DNA of 64,000 nucleotides from Planctomycetota bacterium (GTDB lineage: Bacteria; Planctomycetota; UBA8742; UBA2392), in assembly GCA_019636215.1 (NCBI GenBank), contig JAHBXZ010000001.1, forward strand, positions 319,694 to 383,693, in the 5' to 3' direction. The stretch's first letter is position 1; each line of letters opens with the position of its first letter. Below the pieces are notes generated by a model, which saw nothing but the letters and a program-made list of their open reading frames with translations, was not told the origin of the DNA and searched no databases. Positions 33,653-43,168 of the stretch are shown piece after piece. The position numbers and the translations under genes were made by a program.

Positions 33653-36600
33653 TGTTCAAGCGCGCCATAGCCTTTTCACTGAAGCATTCCTCGCTGGTGC
33701 TGATCCTGGCGGGGTTGCTGGTGGTCTATGCGGGCGCAAGCCTGACGAAAATCCCCGTGGACGTGTTCCCGGAACTCAATGCGCCCACCGTAACGGTGAT
33801 GACCGAGTGCAAGGGGCTGAATGCCGACGAGGTTGAACTCTACGTCAGCTTCCCGATTGAAAGCAGCATGAACGGCCTGCCGGGCGTGCGCCGCGTGCGC
33901 AGTTCCAGCGCCATGGGGCTGAGCTTTGTGTGGGTGGAGTTCGACTTCGGCGAAGACATCTACCGCGCGCGGCAACTGGTCAGTGAACGCCTGTCTGCGG
34001 CGGCGCAGGGCCTGCCGCCGGGGGTGCATGCCGAACTGGCCCCGATTTCCGGCATCACCGGCGAGATCATGCTGCTGAGTGTCAGCAGCCCCGACCAAAG
34101 CGTCAGCCCCATGGCCATGCGCGGCTGGGCCGAGTTTGAGCTGCGCAACCGCCTGCTGGCCGTGCCCGGCGTATCGCAGGTGGTGGCTGTCGGCGGAGAG
34201 CTGCCCGAGTACCAGGTCAACGTCGACCAGCAGCGGCTGGCGCTGTACGGCCTGACGATTGCCGATGTGGTAGAGGCCGCGCGCCGCGCGCATGCCACGG
34301 CCAGCGCGGGCTATCTGCCGGATGTTGAGGGCAAGGAACTGCCGCTGCGCCAGGCCGGGCGCATCACCGGCATTGAGGACATCCGCGCCACGCTGGTCAA
34401 GTTCCACAACGGCGTGCCCGTGACGATCGGCGATGTGGTGGTTGACGGCGACGGCATGCCCGGCGTGGTGCTGGGTGGCGCGCCCAAACGTGGCACGGGC
34501 AGCGAAGGCGGACACCCGGCGGTGATTCTCACGGTGCAGAAGGCGCCGGGCACCAACACGCTGGAAATCACCCGCGGCATAGACGCGCTGCTGGACCAGC
34601 TTTCCGCCAAAGACGCGCAGGGCAAGCCCACCGACATGGTGTCGATTGTCGAGAACGGGCAACTGGCAAGCGTCAAGCTGAACCGCCACGTCATGCGCCA
34701 GAGCGACTTCATCGGCATCTCGGTGCGTAACGTGCTTACGGTGCTGCGTGATGCCGCGATCCTGGTGGCGATTATCCTTGTGCTGTTTCTGCTGAACTGG
34801 CGCACCACCGTCATCACGCTGACGGCACTGCCGCTGTCGCTGGCCGTGGCGGTGCTGGTGCTGTGGTGGCTGAACCTGAACATCAACGTCATGACCCTGG
34901 GCGGCCTTGCGGTGGCGATTGGCGAGCTGGTGGACGACGCCATCATTGACGTCGAGAACGTGTACCGGCGCCTGCGCGAGAACGCCGCTTTGCCCGAGGG
35001 CATGCGCAAGGGCCATGTGCAGGTGGTGTTTGACGGCAGCAACGAGATCCGAAGCAGCATTGTGTTTGCCACGGTGATCATCGTGATGGTGTTCGTGCCG
35101 CTGCTGTTCCTGCAGGGGCTGGAGGGCCGATTCTTCCGGCCGATGGGCCTGGCCTACATCGTTTCGATCCTGGCGTCGCTGGCCGTGGCGGTAACGGTCA
35201 CGCCCGCGCTGTGCAAGCTGCTGCTGAAGGGCACCCGGGCCGGTGCGCACGGCGACACCTGGCTGGTGCGCAAACTCAAGCGTGCCTACGCGCCGCTGCT
35301 GGGCGCGTCGATTCGCCTGCGCTGGCTGGTGATGGCGCTGGCTCTGGCGTTCACGCTGGCGGCGCTGTGGCTGGGCAGCACGTTCGGCACGCGGTTTCTG
35401 CCCGAGTTCAACGAGGGCACCTTCACCATCTTTCTGAATGCCCCGCCCGGTACATCACTGGCCGAAAGCGACCGGCTGGCCCAAGGCGTGGAAAAGCGCC
35501 TGAAGGAAATTGACGGCGCCCAACACGTGTCGCGCCGCACGGGCCGCGCCGAACGCGACGAACACGCCCACGGCGTGAACATCAGCGAAATCGAGGTCGC
35601 CGTGGCGCCCGGCCACACCAAAGACGCCGTGCGTCGCCAGATCGACGCCGTGCTGGCCGAGATCCCGGGCATCACCACCATGGTGGGCCAGCCCATGGAA
35701 CACAGGCTGTCGCACGTGCTGTCGGGCACGCCCGCAGCGATCGCCATCAGCGTGTTCGGCGACGACATGGACGTGCTGCGCAAAATCGCCAAAGAAGCCG
35801 AGTCCGCGCTGGTCGGCCTGCCCGGCGCGCGCGACGTGGCCGCCAACCGTGAACTGATGATCGAGACCCTGCCGATTCGATATCGCCGCAACGACCTGGC
35901 GCGTTACGGCCTGACACCCGCCGACGCCGCCGAACAGGTAGAGGCCGCGTTCAACGGCATCGAGGTCGCCGAAGTGAACCAGGGCGTGCGCCGCTACCTG
36001 ATGGTGGTGCGACTTGCCCCCGACCAGCGCGCGCGCCTGGACCAGGTGCGTCGGCTGATCCTGCGTGCGCCCGGCGGCCCACATGTGCGCCTGGAAGAAG
36101 TGGCCGACATCGGCGTTGAGATGGCCAGCGACCTGATCACGCGCGAGAACTCCCAGCGCAAGGCCGTGATTTCCCTGAACGTGGCCGAGGGCCACAACCT
36201 GGGCCACCTGGTCGAGGAAGTGAAGAAGCGCGTGGACCCGATTGTCCAGAAGCACGGCTATGTCGCGCACTACGGCGGGCAGTTCGAAGCCCAGCAGCAG
36301 GCCAGCCGCACCATCTACATGATCGGCGCGGGCGTGATCCTGGCGATCCTGTTCCTGCTGTTCACAGCGTTCGGGTCGTTCCGCGCGGCGGCCATCGTGA
36401 TGATCAACCTGCCGCTGGCGTTGATCGGCGGCGTAGTGGCCATCTTTGTTGCCGAGTCGCCCAACCTGGCCGCGAACTTTGCGGCGCTGTTTTCGGGCCA
36501 GGGGTATGTCGCGCCGGTCATCAGTATCGCCAGCATGGTCGGTTTCATCACGTTGTTCGGCATTGCGGTGAGAAACGGGATCCTGCTGGTTTCCCACTTC

Positions 36601-36906
36601 CAGCAGCTGCGCGCACAGGGGCTTGCGCTGCGACAGGCCGTGATGCAGGGCAGCGCCGAGCGCCTGGTGCCGATTTTGATGACAGCCCTGAGCGCGATGC
36701 TGGGCCTGATTCCGATTGCGCTGGCCGCGGGCGAACCGGGCAGCGAGCTGCTGGCGCCACTGGCGATTGTGGTGCTGGGCGGGCTTGGCACATCCACTTT
36801 CCTGAACCTTTTTGTCGTGCCGGCGGGCTATGTGCTGGTGCACCGCGGGGGCGGGCACAGTGCGGCGCCGGAGGAGTCTGCGTTGAACACGGAGCAACAG
36901 ACATGA
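33652..36906 (+). CDS. Heavy-metal efflux RND pump (CusA/CzcA family)
   Basis: A 1084-residue HME-RND proton-driven exporter of the inner membrane, with a GTG start at 33652 overlapping the adaptor stop. The N-terminus carries KIPVDVFPELNAPTVTV, typical of CzcA/CusA. Twelve membrane helices flank two large periplasmic loops. The proton-relay helix reads GELVDDAIIDVENVYRR near residue 428, and the last helices include IAVRNGILLVSHFQQL. The sequence lies within COG3696. Whether the substrate is copper/silver or zinc/cobalt/nickel cannot be decided by eye. The cluster's YHS and His-rich proteins slightly favour copper or zinc. Confidence 0.94.
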   Translation: MFKRAIAFSLKHSSLVLILAGLLVVYAGASLTKIPVDVFPELNAPTVTVMTECKGLNADEVELYVSFPIESSMNGLPGVRRVRSSSAMGLSFVWVEFDFGEDIYRARQLVSERLSAAAQGLPPGVHAELAPISGITGEIMLLSVSSPDQSVSPMAMRGWAEFELRNRLLAVPGVSQVVAVGGELPEYQVNVDQQRLALYGLTIADVVEAARRAHATASAGYLPDVEGKELPLRQAGRITGIEDIRATLVKFHNGVPVTIGDVVVDGDGMPGVVLGGAPKRGTGSEGGHPAVILTVQKAPGTNTLEITRGIDALLDQLSAKDAQGKPTDMVSIVENGQLASVKLNRHVMRQSDFIGISVRNVLTVLRDAAILVAIILVLFLLNWRTTVITLTALPLSLAVAVLVLWWLNLNINVMTLGGLAVAIGELVDDAIIDVENVYRRLRENAALPEGMRKGHVQVVFDGSNEIRSSIVFATVIIVMVFVPLLFLQGLEGRFFRPMGLAYIVSILASLAVAVTVTPALCKLLLKGTRAGAHGDTWLVRKLKRAYAPLLGASIRLRWLVMALALAFTLAALWLGSTFGTRFLPEFNEGTFTIFLNAPPGTSLAESDRLAQGVEKRLKEIDGAQHVSRRTGRAERDEHAHGVNISEIEVAVAPGHTKDAVRRQIDAVLAEIPGITTMVGQPMEHRLSHVLSGTPAAIAISVFGDDMDVLRKIAKEAESALVGLPGARDVAANRELMIETLPIRYRRNDLARYGLTPADAAEQVEAAFNGIEVAEVNQGVRRYLMVVRLAPDQRARLDQVRRLILRAPGGPHVRLEEVADIGVEMASDLITRENSQRKAVISLNVAEGHNLGHLVEEVKKRVDPIVQKHGYVAHYGGQFEAQQQASRTIYMIGAGVILAILFLLFTAFGSFRAAAIVMINLPLALIGGVVAIFVAESPNLAANFAALFSGQGYVAPVISIASMVGFITLFGIAVRNGILLVSHFQQLRAQGLALRQAVMQGSAERLVPILMTALSAMLGLIPIALAAGEPGSELLAPLAIVVLGGLGTSTFLNLFVVPAGYVLVHRGGGHSAAPEESALNTEQQT

Positions 36907-37379
36907 AACGAATCATGGCGGCAATGGCATTGATCGCGGCGGCGGGCCTGTTTGCAGCCTGCGGCCAAGGTCACGACCACGGCAACGGTAACGGCGCGCA
37001 CAACCACGCCGGTGGCAGCGGTCACGGCGATCACCACGACGGCGAAAAGCACGCGCTGGGCGAGATTGACCTTGGCGGCGGCATCAAGGCGGTTGCCACC
37101 CAGGTCGGTGACCCGGTTGCCGGCAAGGAAATGATCGTCGAGGTCAACCTGACCAAGGACGGCAAGTCCTACACCAATGCCGAGATTGAGGGCTATGTCG
37201 GCGACGAATCCGGCAAGGAACTGGGCGCGCCGGCCAAGGGCGAGTGGATGGCCGACGAGAAGCTCTATGACGTCCACGTCGAGCTGCCCAAGAACCTGCC
37301 GGCCAAGATGTGGTTCTGGGTGCGTGTGCGTGACGGCGGCAAAGAGCTCAAGGGCAAAGTTGCCGTCGTGATCGAGTAA
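36903..37379 (+). CDS. His-rich lipoprotein closing the efflux cluster
   Basis: A 158-residue lipoprotein whose ATG overlaps the RND stop (ATGA). The signal MKRIMAAMALIAAAGLFAAC includes the lipobox. A dense His/Gly/Asn stretch at about residues 22-50 is followed by a beta-sandwich-like domain (IKAVATQVGDPVAGKEMIVEVNL, then KMWFWVRVRDGGKELKG) resembling periplasmic metal-binding or CopC-like folds. It may load the pump or buffer metal in the periplasm. Its stop TAA is immediately followed by the RNase R stop on the other strand, with no spacer. Confidence 0.75.
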   Translation: MKRIMAAMALIAAAGLFAACGQGHDHGNGNGAHNHAGGSGHGDHHDGEKHALGEIDLGGGIKAVATQVGDPVAGKEMIVEVNLTKDGKSYTNAEIEGYVGDESGKELGAPAKGEWMADEKLYDVHVELPKNLPAKMWFWVRVRDGGKELKGKVAVVIE

Positions 37380-39695
37380 TCAACGGCGGTAGCGCGGCCT
37401 GCCCCTGTCGCGGCCGCGGTCGTTGCGGCGCTCGCGGCCCCTTTGGCGCGAGTGCTGCCCCAGCGGGGTCAGCAGCATGGTGCGGCTGGCAAGGTCGATG
37501 TCGGCGATCTGCACTTCCATGCGGTCGCCCAGCATCACTTTGCGCACACCGCTGCCGGTTTCGTAGTGCGCCCAGAAGCGATGGGTTTCCACCCACCCGC
37601 TGGTGAGTTCGTTGAACTCAAGCGTGCCCTCGGCCAGGTTGTCGTCCAGCCGCACGATCACACCGCGTCCGCTGACGCCGATCACCGTGCCCAGCATTTC
37701 TTCGCCGATGCGCCCGCGCATGTGCCGCAGAATCTTGATCTGGTCGGCGGCCAGCGAGCCCTGGTCGGCCTTGATGCTGCGCTCGGTGCAGTGGGTCGCA
37801 ATGCCGGGCATGGCGAATTCCCATTGCTCGAAGTTGTCGATCTTCCTGCCGTCCCGTGCGGCCTTGCGCGGCGCGGCCAGGGTGCCGTCGGCCCAGTGCA
37901 CGCCAAGGGCCGCGGATTCCCAGCGCAGCTCTTTGCCCTGCGCAAAGTACGCCCGGATCAACTGGTGAGTCACGGTGTCGGGGTAACGCCGGATCGGCGA
38001 GGTGAAGTGCACGTACTCGTTCAGTGCCAGCGCGTAGTGCAGGTCAGGCCCTGCGTGGTACACGGCGCGGGTCATGCTGCGCAGCAGCGCGTAATGGATG
38101 GCCTCATACCCCTGGCGTTTCTTGACCATCACCAGCCACTTCTGGAGTTCGCCGGGCTTGTCGAAGTCGGGCTCGGGCAGCTTCAGCTCGCGGCAGAACT
38201 CGGCGAAGTCTTCCACTGAATCGTCGGCCGGTGCCGGGTGGATGCGCCCGATGTAGGGCAGGCCGCGCTCTATCAGAAAGCGTGCCACGGCCTCGTTGGC
38301 CGCCAGCATGAATTCCTCAATCAGGTTGTGGGCAATATCGTGGCTTTCGGGCTCAATCTTGTAGGCCAGCCCGGCCTTGTTGACGTACACGTGCGGGCGG
38401 GGGATTTCCAGGATCAGCGCGCCGCGCTGCAACCTGCGCGCCAGCAGCAGGTCGGCCAGCTTGCGGGACTGCACCAGCATGGCGTCAATCGCGCTGTCGC
38501 CGCAGGAGCCCTTGCCCTCAAGCACGGGCAGCACTTCCTCATAGGTAAGGAAGCGCCGCACACGCACGATGCTGTCCACCACTTCGCGCCGCAGCACCTG
38601 GCCCGCCTGGTCGAACCACAGGAACACCGATTTGGCCAGCCGGTCTACGCTGTCGTGCAGGCTGCACAGGCCGGCACTCAGTTCGCGCGGCAGCATGGGG
38701 ATGACCTTGCCGGGCAGGTACACGCTGGTGGCGCGGAAACGGGCGTCTTCGTCCAGCGCGCTGCCGGGCGTGACGTAGTGCGCCACATCGGCGATGTGGA
38801 CCCCCAGGCGTGTGATCCCGCCGGGCAGGGCCTCAATGCTGATCGCGTCGTCGTGGTCTTCGGCATCGACGGGGTCAATGGTGATGACCAGGCTGTCGCG
38901 CAGGTCCACGCGTCCCTTGAACTCGGATTTGGGCGGGTCCTTGGGCAGGGCCCGGGCCTGCGAAAGCGCGGCGTCGCTGAACGTGCCCGGAAAACCGAAC
39001 AGCGCCACCAGGTTGTCGAAGTCATGCAGCGGGTCGTCGATCATGCCCACGGTGCCCGCAAGCCGCGCGCGTGTTCGGCCCTGGCCGTCGGGCTTGCGGG
39101 TGATCTTCACCCGCACCACGGTGCCGGGCTTCATGCGCTTGACGTCGTGGTGGTCCAGCCAGGCGTGGCGCGGCAGGTTCAGGCCCTCCAGCCTGACGCG
39201 CGGGTCGCCGTTCTGGTTGTATTCCAGGATGCCCACGGCCTCGTCAGGCCGTGACTCAATGATGCCCAGTACGCGGCCGGACAGCCCGCGTTCGTAGTCA
39301 TCGTTGCGGCGACGCCCGCGGCGCGCGCCGTCGTCGCGCAAGGAAACCAGCACGCGGTCGCCGTCCTGGGCGCCTTCTTCCATGCCGTTGGGAACCTCGA
39401 TGTTCTCGGCGCCGGGCATGCCCGTAACCACATAGCCGCCGGATTTGTTGTAGCCGCGCGCACGGCGGTAGATGCCCACGGCCGCCTTGCCGCGCACCGT
39501 TTCAAAGCGCCGGCCCTTGACGCGCAGCAGCCGCCCGGTGAACACCAGCGACTCCAGCCAGGCATGGAACGAGTCATCGGCCGTCACGCCCAGCGCTGCG
39601 GCAAGTTCCTCGATTGTCCGGGGTGCGTCGTGGGCGGCCTGCAGCACACGCTCGGCGCTGGCATCGGAATAGCGCGTGGGGTCCGTGTCGGTCAC
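37380..39695 (-). CDS. rnr: Ribonuclease R (RNB-family exoribonuclease)
   Basis: A 771-residue 3'-5' exoribonuclease of the RNase II/R family, degrading structured RNA in the cytoplasm. An N-terminal winged-helix region (RTIEELAAALG) is followed by cold-shock-like domains, the RNB domain with the catalytic Asp cluster in ITIDPVDAEDHDDAISIE, and TSPIRRYPDTVTHQ. A C-terminal S1 domain precedes a short basic Arg/Gly/Asp tail. The length and the N-terminal helix-turn-helix fit RNase R rather than RNase II. It converges with the efflux cluster with zero spacing. Confidence 0.95.
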   Translation of the reverse strand: MTDTDPTRYSDASAERVLQAAHDAPRTIEELAAALGVTADDSFHAWLESLVFTGRLLRVKGRRFETVRGKAAVGIYRRARGYNKSGGYVVTGMPGAENIEVPNGMEEGAQDGDRVLVSLRDDGARRGRRRNDDYERGLSGRVLGIIESRPDEAVGILEYNQNGDPRVRLEGLNLPRHAWLDHHDVKRMKPGTVVRVKITRKPDGQGRTRARLAGTVGMIDDPLHDFDNLVALFGFPGTFSDAALSQARALPKDPPKSEFKGRVDLRDSLVITIDPVDAEDHDDAISIEALPGGITRLGVHIADVAHYVTPGSALDEDARFRATSVYLPGKVIPMLPRELSAGLCSLHDSVDRLAKSVFLWFDQAGQVLRREVVDSIVRVRRFLTYEEVLPVLEGKGSCGDSAIDAMLVQSRKLADLLLARRLQRGALILEIPRPHVYVNKAGLAYKIEPESHDIAHNLIEEFMLAANEAVARFLIERGLPYIGRIHPAPADDSVEDFAEFCRELKLPEPDFDKPGELQKWLVMVKKRQGYEAIHYALLRSMTRAVYHAGPDLHYALALNEYVHFTSPIRRYPDTVTHQLIRAYFAQGKELRWESAALGVHWADGTLAAPRKAARDGRKIDNFEQWEFAMPGIATHCTERSIKADQGSLAADQIKILRHMRGRIGEEMLGTVIGVSGRGVIVRLDDNLAEGTLEFNELTSGWVETHRFWAHYETGSGVRKVMLGDRMEVQIADIDLASRTMLLTPLGQHSRQRGRERRNDRGRDRGRPRYRR

Positions 39696-39763
39696 GGGGC
39701 CGAGGCTATGGCCGGGCGCCGCACATGTCGAGACATTGGGTCAGCCCGGGATAGAATGCCGCA

Positions 39764-40003
39764 ATGCTGATGCAGGCAACACAGACGCTGTTCGGTTTTC
39801 GCAATGATGTGCTGGTGGCGGCCATCATCGGCGGCCTGTTCATCCTGGCCGCGATCAGCGCCTTTGCCGCCCAGCGTTGGGCGCACCGCTGTTATGTGGA
39901 GCTCAAGGCCATCCGCGAATCACTGGCGGAACTGAAGAAGTCCGGCACCGGTGTGGCCCCGCCTTCGGGCCCGGGCAGCTACCTGGACGAAGACCAGCGT
40001 TAG
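39764..40003 (+). CDS. Small single-span membrane protein
   Basis: A 79-residue protein with one membrane helix (about residues 15-36, VLVAAIIGGLFILAAISAFA) and a charged helix followed by a Pro/Gly/Ser-rich C-terminus. An ATG at 39770 is an alternative start. It is divergent from RNase R, and its stop overlaps the antiporter stop on the opposite strand by three bases. No function is recognised. Confidence 0.55.
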   Translation: MLMQATQTLFGFRNDVLVAAIIGGLFILAAISAFAAQRWAHRCYVELKAIRESLAELKKSGTGVAPPSGPGSYLDEDQR

Positions 40004-42414
40004 CCCTCGGCGGCCAGTTGGCGCGCGCTTTGGGCCTCTACGCCTGTGGCGCAGGCTGATACCAGGGTGTCGCCCGGTGCGGGCAGATAGGCCTCGCTGA
40101 ATGGAATGTTCTCGGCCCCGGCGCGCTCGATTGCCAGTGGCAGGTAGATGCCCTTTTGGTCCAGGGCTTCCATCAGTTCGGCGGGCTTGCGGCCGTCGAC
40201 GTCCATGCGGTCCATGCGCACCTCGCCGCGTTCGAACCAGTGATCCCACTGCGGCAGGTTTACCTCGCGCCCGAACAGCCGCCCTGCCCCCAGGTGCTGA
40301 AGTGTGGGCGTATCCTGGCCGCCGCCGGGCTGGCTCAGGATCATGCAGTTGGGCACCTCCAGCGCGTCCTTGGCCTTGCGCACGGCCATGACGTTGATGT
40401 CGGCATTGGCGGTCAGGGCGACAACACGCAGGGCGCTTTCCGCGCCGGCGCGGCGCAGCACGGTATCTTCCAGCGCGCTGCCGTGGATGGCGTTCAGCCC
40501 CTCGGCCTGTGCCGCGGCCACGCGCGCGGGGTTGCTGTCCACCAGCCACACCGGGGCGCTGCCGGCCAGTGCCTTGCCCAGCGCACAGGCGGTGGGCGAA
40601 GCGCCGATGATGACGGTACCCGACCGCGGGGCGGCCTTGGATTTTTCGTCGCGGCGCCGCAGCCATTCCGCGCCGACGGCCGGCTGCGGGGCGTGCACGG
40701 CCTCGCCGCGCGACGATGCCAGCAGGGCCAGGAACTCCGTGTAGGTGCGGATCTTCAGCAGTTCGGCGCGCACACCCGGCGCGGCCAGCGATTGCAGGAT
40801 GTCGCGGTAGAGTTCCAGCGTCAGGGCGTGGTCGTCTTGGCGGGTCAGGATCAGGCAGATGATGTGCGCGGGTTCGCCGTCGGGGCTGTCAAAGTCCAGC
40901 CCCACGCGGGAAATGCCCACGGCCACCTGGGGCTTGTCCAGGCCCGGGATGCGTGCGTGGGGCAGGGCGATGCCGTTGCCCACGCCGGTGGCCGTGCTGC
41001 GTTCGCGCGCGATTACAAGGTCAATCGCGTTCTGCATGGGCACGCCAGTGGCACCCGAAACGTGGCACAGTTCAATGATGGCGGCAAAGCGGTTGGCGGC
41101 CTTCAGTTCCGGCACAAAGCTGGCCGAGCCCACGTGGTCCGTGAAGCGCCGGGCCTTCTTGCGGCGCAGGATGCGCTGCATCACCGGGCCCGCGATCACG
41201 CTGGTGGCCAGCGCCATGACGACCAGCGCCACGAACATCTTTTCGTTGATCAAGCCGGCCTGCAGGGCCACCTGCGCCAGGATGATTTCCATGGCGCCCC
41301 GCGCGTTCTTGGCCGCGCCGATTGCCCAGCTTTCGCGCCAGGGCATGCCCGCCCAGAACGCCGCAAGTCCGCAGCCCACGAACTTGCCCGCAGTTGCAAT
41401 CACCAGCACTACCAGCACCAGCACCAGGTCAAAGCTCGCCACGAAGTCCACGGTCAGGCCGACACTGGCAAAGAACAGCGGCGCGAAGATGAACGTGACG
41501 AAGTTTTCCAGGGTGTGGCGGGTGCGTTCCTTCAGGTGGCTGGAATCGCCCAGTGCCACCCCGACAATGAACGACCCGAAAATGGCATGGATGCCGATCC
41601 ATTCCGTGAAGGCCGCGCCCAGCAGCGCCAGTGCCACGGCCACGCCCAGTACGCCGCCGGGCCAGCTGGTGTGCGCCTGGATGAACGGCAGGCTGCGGTG
41701 CAGCAGCGCGCGGCCGATGGTTAACATGAAGGCAACATAGACCAGGGTCAGGGTGATCGTGGTGCCGATGGGCAGCTTGTCGGCTGCCTCGGCCGCGCCG
41801 GCACCCGCGCCCAGCAGGCCCAGGATAATGGCGAAAACAATCCAGCCCACCAGGTCGTCCAGCACCGACGAGGCCACCACCATCATGCCCAGTTCGCTGC
41901 GGTAGAGGTTCAGGTCCATCAGGATCTTGGCAATCACCGGCAGCGCAGAAATGGAAAGCGCCGTGCCCAGAAACAATGAAAAGACCAGGGCGTCGCCGCT
42001 TGCGGCCCGGCCCACGGCCTCAGGCGCCACAACCATCGGCCCGATCCAGCCAAGCCCCATGCCGACGGCAAAGGGCAACAGGATGCCGCCGACACTGACA
42101 CTGAGTGCCCGTTTGCCCTGGCGGAACATGGTCGAAAGGTCAACTTCAAGCCCCGCGACCAGCAGGAACAAAGTGATCGCCAGAGTGGACAAGCCCTGGA
42201 AGGCCACACTGAAACCGGGCGTCTGCGGAAAGATGCGGTCAAAGATGTCCGGGGCAATGGCCCCCAGCAGTGTCGGGCCAAGCAGAATACCGGCCAGCAG
42301 CTCGCCCAGTACCGAGGGTTGGTTGAAGTGGCGGGCAATCTCGCCAAGGATCCGCGCCGCGGCCAGAATGACGCCGAGGGCGAGAAACAGGGCGACCATG
42401 TCCGCGTGGGTCAA
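40000..42414 (-). CDS. CPA2-type cation:proton antiporter with PTS EIIA and TrkA-N domains
   Basis: An 804-residue inner-membrane antiporter. Residues about 5-420 are the twelve-to-thirteen-helix Na+/H+ exchanger domain (RILGEIARHFNQPSVLGELLAGILLGP). Residues about 430-575 form an EIIA-type PTS domain with the phosphorylatable His in IALPHARIPG near 483. From about 605 a TrkA-N nucleotide-binding domain (TVIIGASPTACALGKALAG) and a TrkA-C-like end follow. The TTG at 42414 is preferred because AAGGAG sits six bases upstream; the ATG at 42399 has no such site. The domain set suggests transport gated by phosphorylation state and nucleotides. 42415-43104 holds no gene that I can support. Confidence 0.9.
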   Translation of the reverse strand: MTHADMVALFLALGVILAAARILGEIARHFNQPSVLGELLAGILLGPTLLGAIAPDIFDRIFPQTPGFSVAFQGLSTLAITLFLLVAGLEVDLSTMFRQGKRALSVSVGGILLPFAVGMGLGWIGPMVVAPEAVGRAASGDALVFSLFLGTALSISALPVIAKILMDLNLYRSELGMMVVASSVLDDLVGWIVFAIILGLLGAGAGAAEAADKLPIGTTITLTLVYVAFMLTIGRALLHRSLPFIQAHTSWPGGVLGVAVALALLGAAFTEWIGIHAIFGSFIVGVALGDSSHLKERTRHTLENFVTFIFAPLFFASVGLTVDFVASFDLVLVLVVLVIATAGKFVGCGLAAFWAGMPWRESWAIGAAKNARGAMEIILAQVALQAGLINEKMFVALVVMALATSVIAGPVMQRILRRKKARRFTDHVGSASFVPELKAANRFAAIIELCHVSGATGVPMQNAIDLVIARERSTATGVGNGIALPHARIPGLDKPQVAVGISRVGLDFDSPDGEPAHIICLILTRQDDHALTLELYRDILQSLAAPGVRAELLKIRTYTEFLALLASSRGEAVHAPQPAVGAEWLRRRDEKSKAAPRSGTVIIGASPTACALGKALAGSAPVWLVDSNPARVAAAQAEGLNAIHGSALEDTVLRRAGAESALRVVALTANADINVMAVRKAKDALEVPNCMILSQPGGGQDTPTLQHLGAGRLFGREVNLPQWDHWFERGEVRMDRMDVDGRKPAELMEALDQKGIYLPLAIERAGAENIPFSEAYLPAPGDTLVSACATGVEAQSARQLAAEG

Positions 42415-43104
42415 ATCGGGCTCCTTGAGGGCGCGATACCATGCCCATGCCGCCGTCGCCGCGCCACCATTGCCCGATAATTTTCTGGTGAGTCCATGCC
42501 GCCGCAAGATGCATTGTCACATTATCGTCATCGCGTCAGGGCTGGTGGGACAGGCGGCTTGGCAAATGTCTTTGCGCACCGAGGAACGGGGATAAGAGCT
42601 GTGTTTCCCCTGATCCCGGCCCCGATCGTCACATTTCAGTCATCGGTGCAGGCGGCAACCTTGGCAGGTTGTAGTTCTCCGCGGCTTTGCGGCTCCGCGT
42701 GAGATTGCTTTTCGCACAAGCATGATTCGTTCAGGCGTGAGTGCCCGTGCCACCAATGGCTGGGGCGATTGCGATTGCTGTTATCTGTGCATCCATGTTC
42801 TCTGTGGACCAACGCCGTTGTCGGTCAACCGCGCCGCGCGCGGGCGCTTCCGCCAAGTCTATGGCGGACAAGTGCGGCTCTTGTCTGGCGGCGTTACTGT
42901 TTCTTGCAGCGGTGACCCTGCCCCTGCCCTTACGCCGGTTTTACCCGGCAGGCATGGCAGGTTTCCGAGATCCAGCACAAAGAGTGTACCCGGCCGTGCG
43001 ACATGAAGTGGCGGTTTACGAAACATAAAAAATATAAAACCAGTGCCTGCTTGTGGGCGGCCTTTCACCTCCATGTCATGGCCCTGCACAGCCTTGCGCG
43101 CCGC

Positions 43105-43132
43105 TTGACACCCCTTGGCCTCGGGCTAGATT
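43105..43132 (+). promoter_or_regulatory. Sigma-70-like promoter of the HEAT-repeat gene
   Basis: A perfect TTGACA (43105-43110) and TAGATT (43127-43132) are separated by 16 bp. GAAGGAG follows shortly before the ATG at 43169. An A/T-rich patch at 43018-43040 lies just upstream. Confidence 0.6.
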
Positions 43133-43168
43133 GGCTGGCTCGCAATCCCCCCGAAGGAGTCGTTCCCG

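Noticed and set aside
33676..35250. 524-residue open frame on the minus strand
   Set aside because: It is antisense to the RND pump, whose motifs are clearly coding, and is His/Gln-rich without a fold pattern.
42741..43028. 95-residue open frame in the gap before the HEAT gene
   Set aside because: It lacks a ribosome-binding site and shows no recognisable protein pattern; the region also reads in several other frames.
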